Of a stretch of 35,858 nt of DNA, positions 15,641-24,022 are shown piece after piece. How positions within the stretch are numbered: the stretch's first letter is position 1; every line of letters begins with the position of its first letter. The translations under genes were made by a program, and so were the position numbers. The notes beneath the pieces were generated by a model. The model searched no databases. It saw only the letters and a program-made list of their open reading frames with translations, and had not been told where the DNA came from. The stretch is taken from NCBI GenBank assembly GCA_005808475.1, contig SYLY01000294.1, positions 1 through 35,858 on the forward strand, in the 5' to 3' direction. Source of the stretch: Acidobacteriota bacterium (GTDB lineage: Bacteria; Acidobacteriota; Terriglobia; Bryobacterales; Bryobacteraceae).

Positions 15641-16735
15641 TCAGAACTCGCGAAGCAGCTCCAGCATCCGGCGGTCGAGCTGGCGGCCCTTCCAGTTCTC
15701 ATAGACGACATCGTCCCGGCCGCTATCCAAAATGCCGAACGAACCCCGGAAGCACCACAGCGCCCAGCCCCAGCCCACGTCGCGCCACAATTCGAGGCAA
15801 TCGCGCATCCAGGCAAGCGCGACTTCATGCGGCGTGCGGTTATAGCAGCCCCACTCGCCGACGAACACACGCGCACCCTTCGCCTCGAAGTCGAGCCAGG
15901 GCCGGACGCAATACCGCTCGAAGACCTCGCGGTTCCATTCGATCTCCGCGCCCGGCGGATCCGGCCACACCGGCGGTTCCGACGGCGAGCCCGCCCAAGT
16001 TGCCAGATAGTGCGTCAGCTTGAACGGAGCGTATCCGCGCGCCGAGTGCACCGCGCCGGGAACGGCGAGAAGCTGTTCCACCGGAAGCGTAGCCTCGCCG
16101 AAAAGCCCGTCGATCACCAGAGTCCGGCCGGCGTCCTCGTCCTGGATCGCGGCGATGGCGGGCGCCATCGCGTCCGCGTACTCCTGGGCGGTGCACAGGT
16201 TCGGCTCGTTGACGAGATTGAAGCTGAGATCCGCGCCCGGAACGCCGCGGTACCTGCGCGCGAAGTGCCTCCAGTGGTGCGCGAACAGTTCGCGTGCGTA
16301 GGAATCCGTCCAGAGGTTCCAGGGCTCCGGCGAGTAGTAGGCGTTGATGCAGAAGCCGGGCGCGCGATGGAAGTTCAGACACACGTGGACGCCATATTGG
16401 CGTCCCCACTCGACGGCGCGGTCGATCTCGGAGAGCGGAGCCTCCAGCAACCGGAAGGGATCGGCGGGATCGGTCCAGCAGCGGTACGACATGGGCAGCC
16501 GCGCGAAGTTGAACCCGAGTTCGGCGATCGACTCGAAGTCGGATTCGAGGAAAGGCTCGTTGCTGCGTCCCCACTCGGGCGCCACATCCGCCCATTCGTC
16601 CGGCTTGTCGGTGAACTTTTCTTGGAGGTTAAAGCCACGCCAGCGGGGAAGGCCGGCGGCGGACGACCGGCCGAGCAACAAGGGAGCGGCCGCGATCCAT
16701 TGCGCCGCCGTTCGCCGTCCGATCCTTTGGCCCAA
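15641..16735 (-). CDS. Glycoside hydrolase family 5 (cellulase-like), probably Tat-exported
   Basis: This protein has 364 residues from a TTG start. It is a GH5-type TIM barrel: FNLQEKF at the first strand, LGFNFARLPMSYRCW, the acid/base Glu in NLVNEPN and the nucleophile Glu in VFVGEWGCYN. It would cleave beta-linked glycans; specificity is not clear from sequence. The N-terminus looks like a twin-arginine signal (GRRTAAQWIAAAPLLLG), suggesting export. The open frame extends to 16813 but would overlap the divergent oxidoreductase by 54 bases. TTG at 16735 gives a short twin-arginine leader and lies 5 bases after a palindromic TATACT box. The start remains uncertain. It ends just upstream of the TetR promoter. 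Confidence 0.82.
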   Translation of the reverse strand: MGQRIGRRTAAQWIAAAPLLLGRSSAAGLPRWRGFNLQEKFTDKPDEWADVAPEWGRSNEPFLESDFESIAELGFNFARLPMSYRCWTDPADPFRLLEAPLSEIDRAVEWGRQYGVHVCLNFHRAPGFCINAYYSPEPWNLWTDSYARELFAHHWRHFARRYRGVPGADLSFNLVNEPNLCTAQEYADAMAPAIAAIQDEDAGRTLVIDGLFGEATLPVEQLLAVPGAVHSARGYAPFKLTHYLATWAGSPSEPPVWPDPPGAEIEWNREVFERYCVRPWLDFEAKGARVFVGEWGCYNRTPHEVALAWMRDCLELWRDVGWGWALWCFRGSFGILDSGRDDVVYENWKGRQLDRRMLELLREF

Positions 16736-16740
16736 GTCCG

Positions 16741-16748
16741 AGTATACT
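16741..16748. promoter_or_regulatory. Palindromic -10-like element between divergent genes
   Basis: AGTATACT is its own reverse complement, so TATACT is present on both strands. On the plus strand it ends 11 bases before the oxidoreductase ATG (16760). On the minus strand it ends 5 bases before the TTG proposed for the GH5 gene (16735). Symmetric -10 elements are known to fire in both directions. No convincing -35 box is present on either strand. Confidence 0.4.
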
Positions 16749-16759
16749 GATCGTTTCGA

Positions 16760-17842
16760 ATGAAGACTGTTCGCACCGCCATCATCGGATGCGGCAAGGT
16801 GGGCCACATTCACGCGGCGGCGCTGAGCCGGCTGCCGGAATCGCGATTCGCCGCCGTTTGCGATTCGAGTTTCGAACGCGCCGAAGCGTTCGCGCGCCAG
16901 TACGGGACGCCGAAGGCATTCGCCGATCCGGAGGAGATGCTAGGCTCGGGCGTCGAAGCGGTGCTGCTGTGCACGCCCCATCCGTTGCACGCCCGGCATG
17001 CGGTGCTGGCCGCGGAGCGTGGAGTCCACGTGTTGGTGGAAAAGCCGCTCGCGGCCTCGCTCGCCGACTGCGACCGCATGATCGCGGCCGCGCGCGACGC
17101 TGGAACCAAGCTCGGCGTGATCAGCCAGCGCCGCCTGTTCGAGCCCGTTCAGCGAATGAAGGCGGCGATCGACGCGGGCAAGATCGGCCGTCCGGTGCTC
17201 GGCACATTCCTCATGTTGAGTTGGCGCGATGAAGCGTACTACCGCTCCGATCCCTGGCGCGGGAAGTGGGACGCCGAGGGCGGCGGCGTGCTGGTGAACC
17301 AGTCGCCTCACCAACTCGATATCCTGCAGTGGCTGATGGGGCCCATCGAGGAGATCAGCGGCTATTGGGGGAATCTGAACCATCCGTTCGTGGAAGTGGA
17401 AGACACGGCGCTGGCCATGATTCGCTTCCAGAATGGCGGGCTCGGCTCGATCGTCACCAGTCTGAGCCAGAAGCCGGGAATCTACACCAAGGTGCACATC
17501 CACGGGTCGAACGGGGCGTCGGTGGGCGTGCAGACCGATTCGGGCGCGACCTTCGTCGCGGGGATGTCGGAGATCGCCGCGCCGCCGCTCAACGACCTGT
17601 GGACCGTTCCCGGAGAAGAGGGTCTGCTGGCCGCGTTCGAGGCGGAGGACCGGGCGCGGTTCCGCGAGATCGACGCGACGCGCCACTATCACGAATTGCA
17701 GATCGGCGACTTCCTACGCGCGATCGTCGACGGCCGCGATCCGATGGTGACCGGCGAACAGGGGCGTGTCGTCGTGGAGATGTTCGCGGCGATCTACCAG
17801 TCGAACCGCGAGCGCCGGCCGGTCCGGTTTCCGCTTTCCTGA
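16760..17842 (+). CDS. Gfo/Idh/MocA family NAD(P)-dependent oxidoreductase
   Basis: This 360-residue cytosolic dehydrogenase has an N-terminal Rossmann fold, IIGCGKVGHIHAAAL (8-22), and the family EKPLA motif near residue 95. The C-terminal substrate domain contains GGGVLVNQSPHQLDILQWL, where the His is the likely catalytic residue. Members oxidise sugars, inositols or their derivatives. It is divergent from the GH5 glycosidase, so a role in using a released sugar is plausible but only inferred. There is no Shine-Dalgarno sequence; a TATACT box ends 11 bases before the ATG, giving a predicted leader of about 5 bases. Confidence 0.93.
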   Translation: MKTVRTAIIGCGKVGHIHAAALSRLPESRFAAVCDSSFERAEAFARQYGTPKAFADPEEMLGSGVEAVLLCTPHPLHARHAVLAAERGVHVLVEKPLAASLADCDRMIAAARDAGTKLGVISQRRLFEPVQRMKAAIDAGKIGRPVLGTFLMLSWRDEAYYRSDPWRGKWDAEGGGVLVNQSPHQLDILQWLMGPIEEISGYWGNLNHPFVEVEDTALAMIRFQNGGLGSIVTSLSQKPGIYTKVHIHGSNGASVGVQTDSGATFVAGMSEIAAPPLNDLWTVPGEEGLLAAFEAEDRARFREIDATRHYHELQIGDFLRAIVDGRDPMVTGEQGRVVVEMFAAIYQSNRERRPVRFPLS

Positions 17843-17845
17843 GCC

Positions 17846-17867
17846 GCTTTCTCGCAAGCGCGAAAGC
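17846..17867. terminator. Hairpin between convergent genes, possible bidirectional terminator
   Basis: Arms GCTTTCTCGC and GCGCGAAAGC pair with one mismatch around a 2-base AA centre. The hairpin occupies almost the whole 27-base gap between the convergent oxidoreductase and M81 peptidase genes. No T-run follows on either side, so intrinsic termination is uncertain. Confidence 0.4.
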
Positions 17868-17869
17868 CG

Positions 17870-19372
17870 CTATCCGGGCCGCTTGCCGCGATAGATGGTG
17901 GGCCGGAGGTTTGCGATCGCCTCGTCCGCCGGAAAATACGGCCGCTTCAAACGCCGGTACTCGACGTGGCGCAGCGAGGCGGGCGTGGGCCCCGGCGTAT
18001 CGAGCACAAACGCGCGCACGAACCTTTCCGCGTAGCCCACGCGATAGTTCATCGGGTTCTTCACGACGATGAACTTGGCGCGGCCCGGATCCATGCCGAT
18101 CGACCGGTACTGCTCGTCCGCCCAATCGTAGGTCGCGTGGCTGGCCACCAAAATCTCCACCGGTCCCACGGAAAGCTTTGCCGAAGGGCCCATGCCGCCA
18201 GTCTGGCCGCCCCAGATGCCGCCGGAGTAGACGAACTTCCCGTCCGTCAGCTCATCGATGCGGGCGGTGACGCTCAGCGGCGATCCCCAGCGCGGATCCA
18301 GCTTGTGGCCCAGCGTGAGGCGAACGTCCCTGCCTTCGCCCAGGCGATGGCACTCCGCCGCGGCGTCCGGATCGACGACCATGGCAAGCGCCCGCTCGCC
18401 CGCGCCCGCATCGATCAACGCGCGGATCACAGCCGCGCTGTCGCCGGTGGCGCCGCCACCGGCGCAGTCGGAGGTTTCCAGCAACAGCACGGTTCCGGGC
18501 GTTCGCAGTCCTTCGACGATGGCGTCGCGGGGCAGCCAGATCCGGGGTTCGAGCGCGAACCGGCGGTCCCAGTACATCCAGGCGATGCGCTCGGCCATTG
18601 CCGCCGCCCGGTCGAGATCTCCCTCGGCGATCACCAGACCGCCTCCGCCCATTTCCGGTAAATCCAGTTGCGGCTGCACCAGAAACGCGCTCGCCGACAA
18701 CACGCCTGGCTCACGTTCCAGGGACTTGGCGTGAGCCATCACCTCCGCGAACGGACCTTCGCCGGTGGACCCCATGTATCCGCCGACAATCACCGGGACC
18801 TTTGCCAGGGCCATGGCGGGGCGCGCGCGGCTTTCCACGATGTCCATCACCATGCGCGCGCCGCGCTGCCCGGTAGTGAAGGTATCGCGATGCGGATAAG
18901 TCTCCCAGGCAAGCAGCGCGTCGGCGTTCTCCACCATGTTGCGGGTCACGTGGGCATGGCAGTCGAGCGTGGCCACCACCGGTACGCGCGGACCCACCAC
19001 CGCGCGCACCGCTTCCATCAGATCGCCGTCGAGTCCGCGGTTCTCCACGGCGGCGGCGCCGTGCTGGGGCAGCAGTACGCCATCGACCGGCAGTGCGTCG
19101 CGGAGGCGCGTGAGCAGATCGTCCTTCAACGCGGCATAGCAGGCGGCGGTCAGCGGACCTCCGGGTACGGCGCTGGCGAACAGTAGCGGCGCGATCGCCG
19201 CGCCCCGGTCACGGAGCGCGCGCAAGGCGCCTCCGAGCACGCCATCGGCGGCCGCGGTGACCTCCGCGCCGCGCCGCAGTTCGGTGCGTTCGAAATCGGC
19301 GAGCTCCGTCATCCGGCCCACCAGGTGATTCGACTCGGTGAAGATCGCGCCGAGCGCGATTCGCGCGCTCAT
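17870..19372 (-). CDS. M81 family metallopeptidase (MlrC-like)
   Basis: This 500-residue protein belongs to the family of MlrC, which finishes microcystin breakdown in Sphingomonas; most relatives have unknown natural substrates. The N-terminal domain (MSARIALGAIFTESNH) carries the metal-site segment TLDCHAH with a further His in WETYPHRDTF. The C-terminal domain has SDCAGGGATGDS and KLDPRWGSPL. No signal peptide is seen. The ATG overlaps the stop of the crotonase gene (ATGA), so the pair is translationally coupled. The reading frame upstream of 19372 belongs to the antisense of the crotonase and is rejected. Confidence 0.9.
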   Translation of the reverse strand: MSARIALGAIFTESNHLVGRMTELADFERTELRRGAEVTAAADGVLGGALRALRDRGAAIAPLLFASAVPGGPLTAACYAALKDDLLTRLRDALPVDGVLLPQHGAAAVENRGLDGDLMEAVRAVVGPRVPVVATLDCHAHVTRNMVENADALLAWETYPHRDTFTTGQRGARMVMDIVESRARPAMALAKVPVIVGGYMGSTGEGPFAEVMAHAKSLEREPGVLSASAFLVQPQLDLPEMGGGGLVIAEGDLDRAAAMAERIAWMYWDRRFALEPRIWLPRDAIVEGLRTPGTVLLLETSDCAGGGATGDSAAVIRALIDAGAGERALAMVVDPDAAAECHRLGEGRDVRLTLGHKLDPRWGSPLSVTARIDELTDGKFVYSGGIWGGQTGGMGPSAKLSVGPVEILVASHATYDWADEQYRSIGMDPGRAKFIVVKNPMNYRVGYAERFVRAFVLDTPGPTPASLRHVEYRRLKRPYFPADEAIANLRPTIYRGKRPG

Positions 19373-20142
19373 CGTCCGCTCCATACCGGGGCGCATTTGG
19401 CAAGGAACGCGGAAATGCCCTCCTGCGCATCGGCCGCGAGGGCGTTGCGCGACATCGTCTCTTTCGATCGGGCGTAGGCGTCGCGCTGCCCGAGGTCGAT
19501 CTGGTCGTAAAATGACCGCTTTCCGGTCGATACGGTGAGAGGGCTGGCAGCGGCGATCCGCCCCGCCAGATCGAGCGAAGCGGCGCGCAGTTCCGCCGCC
19601 GGAACCACGCGATTGATCAACCCCCAATCGGCCGCCGTGTCCGCGTCGATCGAACGGCCGGTGAGCAGCATTTCCATGGCGCGCTTGCGGCCGATGGCCC
19701 GCGTCAACGCGACCATCGGCGTGGTGCAGAAGAGCCCGATCTTCACTCCGGGCGTGGCGAACGTTGCCGCTTCCGAGGCGACGGCCAGATCGCAGGCCGC
19801 CACCAGTTGGCATCCCGCCGCGGTGGCGACGCCTTGCACCTCGGCGATCACCGGCGGCCCGATCGATTGGATCGTGTCCATCAGTTCGGTGCAGACGTCG
19901 AACAGGTCCCGGTACTCGCCGAGTTCGCGGCCCGTCATCTCGGAAAGATCGTGCCCGGACGAGAAGGTGTTCCCCGCCGCGGCCACGATCACCGCGCGCG
20001 CGCCGGCAGCCTCGCCGCGCAGGCATGCGATCGCTTCGCGCATCAATCCGAGGGACAGTGCGTTCCGGCGCGAGGGGCGATTCAGGGTGACGAGGCAGAC
20101 CGGGCCTTCGCTCGATACGAGAAGGTGTTCATACACTGGCAT
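19369..20142 (-). CDS. Enoyl-CoA hydratase/isomerase family protein, ECHDC3-like
   Basis: This 257-residue protein has the crotonase fold. Oxyanion-hole segments are NTFSSGHDLSEM and GVATAAGCQLVAACDLAVAS. The segments SSGHDL, FATPGVKIGLFCTTP and the C-terminal QEGISAFLAKCAPVW closely follow the vertebrate ECHDC3 pattern. In place of the usual second catalytic Glu region there is GVKIGLFCT, so ordinary hydratase activity is doubtful. ATG 20142 is 24 bases from the divergent transporter start. A TATGGT box ends 11 bases before it and there is no Shine-Dalgarno sequence. It is coupled to the downstream M81 gene. The longer frame to 21033 is the antisense of the transporter. Confidence 0.9.
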   Translation of the reverse strand: MPVYEHLLVSSEGPVCLVTLNRPSRRNALSLGLMREAIACLRGEAAGARAVIVAAAGNTFSSGHDLSEMTGRELGEYRDLFDVCTELMDTIQSIGPPVIAEVQGVATAAGCQLVAACDLAVASEAATFATPGVKIGLFCTTPMVALTRAIGRKRAMEMLLTGRSIDADTAADWGLINRVVPAAELRAASLDLAGRIAAASPLTVSTGKRSFYDQIDLGQRDAYARSKETMSRNALAADAQEGISAFLAKCAPVWSGR

Positions 20143-20166
20143 GGACCAGTGATACCATAGCCCCTC

Positions 20167-21624
20167 ATGTCCGCTCGCTGTCCCGATTGGCAACTCGACA
20201 CGCTGCCGGAGCCGCCGCGCGCGGGCAAGAAGCGGCTGGCGAGCCTGGTGGGGCCGGGCCTGCTGATGGTGGGCGCGAATATCGGGGGCGGGGAATGGCT
20301 CTTCGGACCTTTGGTTACGGCGCAATACGGCGGACAGGTGCTGTGGCTCGCCACGGTGGCAATCCTCGTGCAAGTGGCCTACAACCTGTCGGTGATGCGA
20401 TACACGCTCTACACGGGCGAGACCATCTTCGTGGGCTTCTTTCGCACGTGGCCGGGTCCAACGTTTTGGACGGTCTTCTATCTGATGTTCGAGTTCGGCG
20501 GCGTATGGCCGTATCTTTCGTCGAACGCGGCGGTGCCACTCGCTTCCGTGATCATGGGGAGACTGCCCACCGCCGCCGATAGTGAGTTCGTCCGTACGCT
20601 CGGCTACTGCATTTTTCTCACGGCGTTCATCCCGCTTATCTTTGGCGGCAAGATCTACGACACGCTCGAGCGAATCATGGTCGGCAAGCTGGTGCTGATT
20701 CTGAGCTTTCTCGGCTTCGTGGCGGTGTTCTTCGTGAGTTGGGAATCGCGTTGGGAAGTCGTATCGGGGTTGTTCCGGTTCGGCTCGCTGCCGGACAAGG
20801 AGTTCAACTGGGCGACGCTCGCCGCGTTCTCGGCGGTGGCCGGCGCCGGCGGACTCACCAACAGCGCGTTCTCCAACTACGTGCGCGACAAGGGGTGGGG
20901 AATGGGAGCGCGCACCGGCGCCATACCCAGCGCCGTGGGCGGCCGCACGATTTCGCTGTCGCACATGGGCAAGGTGTTCGCACTCGACGGCGAGGGCATG
21001 GACCGATGGCGCCGTTGGCTGCGCGTGATCCATCGCGACCAGTTCCTGCTATGGGCGCCGGGCTGCATTCTGGGGATGGCGCTCCCGGCGATGTTTTCCT
21101 ACGAGTTCATTCGCGGCATCACCAACGTGGAAGGCAATGCGGTGGCGGCGATGTCGGCGCAGGCGATCGGCGCCAGGCATGGCCAGATCTTCTGGTTCCT
21201 GACGCTGTTGTGCGGATTCCTCATCATGGCTCCCACGCAGGTGAGCCAGCTCGACAATATCGCGCGCCGGTGGACGGATGTGTTGTGGATCGGGTCTTCG
21301 CGGATGAAGTCGCTGGACGGCCACAAGGTGAAGTTCGTCTACTACACGATCCTGGTACTTTATGGCGTGTGGGGCCTGATCGCGCTGCGCATCACTCCGA
21401 ATCCGCTGGTGCTCGCCGTAGCGACCGGCGTGATGTGGAACTTCGCGCTCGGCTTCTCGGCGTTGCACACGCTGGTAGCGCTGCACAAGCTGCTGCCGAA
21501 CCCTCTGCGGCCAGGCTTGTTCCAGAGCCTGGGGCTAGTGGCCTGCGCGGTGTTCTACGTGGGGATCTCCGCTATCGCTTTCGCCCAACAGTGGCCCAAA
21601 ATCAAAGCCTTCTTCGCCGGGTAG
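20167..21624 (+). CDS. Nramp-related multi-pass transporter lacking the DPGN metal motif
   Basis: This 485-residue inner-membrane protein has about 11-12 hydrophobic segments. The first reads GPGLLMVGANIGGGEWLFG, the position where Nramp metal transporters carry DPGN. A second family region reads AGAGGLTNSAFSNYVRDKG, where the MPH motif is expected. Both metal-coordinating motifs are therefore absent, and the substrate cannot be called manganese or iron. Proteins of this type occur in Acidobacteriota and Planctomycetes without known function. A TG-A-TACCAT extended -10-like box (20150-20158) ends 8 bases before the ATG. The 3' end is overlapped by 90 bases by the convergent membrane-protein gene. 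Confidence 0.82.
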   Translation: MSARCPDWQLDTLPEPPRAGKKRLASLVGPGLLMVGANIGGGEWLFGPLVTAQYGGQVLWLATVAILVQVAYNLSVMRYTLYTGETIFVGFFRTWPGPTFWTVFYLMFEFGGVWPYLSSNAAVPLASVIMGRLPTAADSEFVRTLGYCIFLTAFIPLIFGGKIYDTLERIMVGKLVLILSFLGFVAVFFVSWESRWEVVSGLFRFGSLPDKEFNWATLAAFSAVAGAGGLTNSAFSNYVRDKGWGMGARTGAIPSAVGGRTISLSHMGKVFALDGEGMDRWRRWLRVIHRDQFLLWAPGCILGMALPAMFSYEFIRGITNVEGNAVAAMSAQAIGARHGQIFWFLTLLCGFLIMAPTQVSQLDNIARRWTDVLWIGSSRMKSLDGHKVKFVYYTILVLYGVWGLIALRITPNPLVLAVATGVMWNFALGFSALHTLVALHKLLPNPLRPGLFQSLGLVACAVFYVGISAIAFAQQWPKIKAFFAG

Positions 21625-22116
21625 CGGAGGCTTGGGAGGCTTGCCGACCGCTTCCACGAACTTGGCCGGATCGTCCGGGCTGATGACTACCCAGCCGCCG
21701 CCCCTGGTTTCGATGCCCACCAGATGGTTGGTTCGCGATGCGTACCACTTGTGGCGGCCGAGTTTGCGCGAGTAGAATACGCCGTAGAATCCGAACAGCC
21801 CCCCGTTGCCGAAGACTCGCATGGTAGCCCCCATGTCCGGCTTGGACAGCGGTTTGACGCATTCGATCTCGGAACCGGCGATGGTCACTGGAAACAGCGA
21901 CCGGCGAATTTCGATGTTGCCACCCTCCACGGCGTAGCCGCGCGGCGCCAGCAAATAGCTGATCGCCAGGATGACCACGCTGATGCCGATGACGACGGCC
22001 GCAAGCTCGGGCGGCGAGTCCACCTGGGTCAGCATCATTGGCAGCGCGAACAAGATAACGACGGCAAGACCCGTCGACAACTTGGTCGCAATATTCCACG
22101 GAGCCGAGAAATGCAT
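21535..22116 (-). CDS. Small membrane protein with PH-like domain
   Basis: This 193-residue protein has two N-terminal transmembrane helices (LSTGLAVVILFALPMML and LAAVVIGISVVILAISYLL). A beta-rich domain follows (YAVEGGNIEIRRSLFPVTI, FGNGGLFGFYGVF, VGIETRGGGWVVISPDDPAKFVEAV), matching the layout of bacterial PH-domain membrane proteins. Function unknown. The conserved part ends near VEAVGKPPKPP; the last 30 or so residues are encoded antisense to the transporter gene end. GATAAT (22132-22127) lies 10 bases before the ATG and there is no Shine-Dalgarno sequence. Confidence 0.72.
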   Translation of the reverse strand: MHFSAPWNIATKLSTGLAVVILFALPMMLTQVDSPPELAAVVIGISVVILAISYLLAPRGYAVEGGNIEIRRSLFPVTIAGSEIECVKPLSKPDMGATMRVFGNGGLFGFYGVFYSRKLGRHKWYASRTNHLVGIETRGGGWVVISPDDPAKFVEAVGKPPKPPLPGEEGFDFGPLLGESDSGDPHVEHRAGH

Positions 22117-22163
22117 GGCTGATTCGATTATCGGCCTTCTCCGCGCGTATCATGAGTGAGGGA

Positions 22164-23594
22164 ATGTACGTACTCACAGCCGCCGAGATGCGCGAAGCGG
22201 ACCGCCGCACCACCCAGGCGGGGATATCGGGGCCCTTGCTCATGGAAAACGCGGGCCATCGCGTGGTCGAATTCCTGGTGGAGCGGTACGGTCCGCCGCG
22301 CGATCACCGGATCGCGATCCTGTGCGGCAAGGGGAACAACGGCGGCGATGGACTGGTGGTGGCCCGGCAGCTCTTCACGCGCTTCCAGCCCCGGTCGCTC
22401 GACGTGATCCTGGCGGCGGAAGCCCCGGACAATTTGGCCACGCTGACCGCGTGCGGCTGCCCGTTCACGCGCGAGATCGCGCCGGAAACGCGGGCCGCCA
22501 CCATCGTCGTGGACGCACTGCTCGGCACAGGGCTGAACGGTCCGCCGCGCGAACCCTTCGCCGGGCTGATCGATCTGATCAACACCGGCTTTCCGCTCGC
22601 CAAGGTAGTGGCGGTGGACATCCCGTCGGGCATGGCAAGCGACGAAGCCGTCACGCCGTGGCGGCATGTCCGCGCCGATGCCACGGTCACGTTCACGTCG
22701 CCACAGCCGGCTCATCTTCTCGATCCCAACGCGGCGGCGTGCGGGGAAGTGCGGGTCGCGCCGATCGGCACACCGGATTCGCTGCTCGCATCGCGGCTGG
22801 CGGCGATTGCGCCTGCGTCGATTTCACGGCTCTTCGCGCCCCGTCCGCCGTCGGCCCACAAGGGCAGCTTCGGCCATGCCCTGGTGATCGGCGGGGCGGA
22901 GGGCAAGACCGGCGCGGCGGCGATGGCGGGTATCGCCGCGCTGCGGGCGGGCGCGGGTCTGGTGAGCGTGGCCTCGTCGGGCAGTTCGGGCTTCGCGCCG
23001 GAACTGATGACGGAGCCTCTCGACGCTTTTCGAACCGAAGGCAAGACGGTGCTCGCGGTGGGACCGGGACTTGGAACGAACGCGCCTTGGCTGGCAGGGC
23101 TGATCGAGCGGGCGGAGCAGCCCGTGGTGCTGGACGCCGACGCGCTCAACCTGCTCGCCGGCAAGCCGCTGCCGAAAGGCCGAACGCTAGTGCTGACGCC
23201 GCATCCCGGCGAGATGTCCCGCCTCACCGGGCGGCCGGCGGCGGAGATCCAACGGGACCGGATTCGAGTCGCGCGCGAGTTCGCCGCGGAACACGAAGTC
23301 ACGCTGGTGCTCAAGGGACGCAACACGCTGGTGGCCGAGCCGTGCGGAATGGTCCACATCAACACCACCGGTGGACCGGCGATGGCCACGGGCGGCTCCG
23401 GCGACATCTTGACCGGGCTTTGCGCGGGTCTGATCGCGCAGTTCCCCGGCGACGTCTCTTGCGCCGTGCGCGCGGCGATCTGGCTTCACGGCCGGGCGGG
23501 GGATCTGGCGGCTCGCGAACTCGGCGAGCAGTGCGTGGTGGCCACGGATCTGTTACGGTTCCTGCCGGCCGCCATGGAAGAGCTTCGTTCGTGA
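22164..23594 (+). CDS. nnrD: Bifunctional NAD(P)H-hydrate epimerase / ADP-dependent dehydratase
   Basis: This protein has 476 residues from the second ATG. The epimerase half (1-215) has MYVLTAAEMREAD, GNNGGDGLVVAR and DALLGTGLNG. The dehydratase half has HALVIGGAEGKTGAAAMAG, VLTPHPGEM and the ATP/ADP-site GGSGDILTG. Together they repair hydrated NADH and NADPH. The ATG at 22152 lies inside a TATCAT box (22148-22153). That box ends 10 bases before the ATG at 22164, and family members usually begin with the MxVLT sequence, so 22164 is preferred. The gene is coupled to tsaE through a GTGA overlap, a common arrangement. Confidence 0.95.
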   Translation: MYVLTAAEMREADRRTTQAGISGPLLMENAGHRVVEFLVERYGPPRDHRIAILCGKGNNGGDGLVVARQLFTRFQPRSLDVILAAEAPDNLATLTACGCPFTREIAPETRAATIVVDALLGTGLNGPPREPFAGLIDLINTGFPLAKVVAVDIPSGMASDEAVTPWRHVRADATVTFTSPQPAHLLDPNAAACGEVRVAPIGTPDSLLASRLAAIAPASISRLFAPRPPSAHKGSFGHALVIGGAEGKTGAAAMAGIAALRAGAGLVSVASSGSSGFAPELMTEPLDAFRTEGKTVLAVGPGLGTNAPWLAGLIERAEQPVVLDADALNLLAGKPLPKGRTLVLTPHPGEMSRLTGRPAAEIQRDRIRVAREFAAEHEVTLVLKGRNTLVAEPCGMVHINTTGGPAMATGGSGDILTGLCAGLIAQFPGDVSCAVRAAIWLHGRAGDLAARELGEQCVVATDLLRFLPAAMEELRS

Positions 23595-24022
23595 CGTTCG
23601 TCACGCGATCGGAGGATGAGACCGTCGAACTCGGCCGCGAACTGGCCCGAACGATCCTGCCCGCGCGCGGATTGGTGCTGCTCGCCGGCAATCTGGGGGC
23701 GGGGAAGACCACCTTGGTAAAGGGCATCGCCGAAGCCCGGGGAGCCGCGCCGCGCGACGAAGTGTCGAGCCCCACTTTCACCCTGATCCACGAGTACGGC
23801 GATCCGCCGCGCGTCTACCACATCGACTTGTACCGGCTCGACGAGGCGCGCCAAGTGGCCGCGCTTGGGCTCGACGAGATCATCGACCGGGACGCGCTCG
23901 TCGTCATCGAATGGGGCGAGCGCTTCCCGGAACTTTGGCCCGCGGACCGGACCGAAATCCGAATCGAGCGAACGGGCGAGGATCAGCGGACGTTCGAGAT
24001 CCTGGCGCGGAACGCCTCGTAG
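23591..24022 (+). CDS. tsaE: tRNA threonylcarbamoyladenosine biosynthesis ATPase TsaE
   Basis: This 143-residue protein is a small P-loop ATPase of the TsaBDE complex that makes the t6A37 modification of ANN-decoding tRNAs. It shows Walker A GNLGAGKTTLVKG, SSPTFTLIHEY, the HIDLYRL segment and IEWGER. The GTG start overlaps the nnrD stop. Its last 40 bases overlap the convergent DUF4760-like gene; the protein part involved (FEILARNAS) is beyond the conserved core. Confidence 0.95.
   Translation: MTFVTRSEDETVELGRELARTILPARGLVLLAGNLGAGKTTLVKGIAEARGAAPRDEVSSPTFTLIHEYGDPPRVYHIDLYRLDEARQVAALGLDEIIDRDALVVIEWGERFPELWPADRTEIRIERTGEDQRTFEILARNAS

Noticed and set aside
17870..20026. Extension of the M81 gene to 718 residues
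   Set aside because: The extra N-terminus overlaps the crotonase in another frame; homology and the ATGA overlap support 19372.
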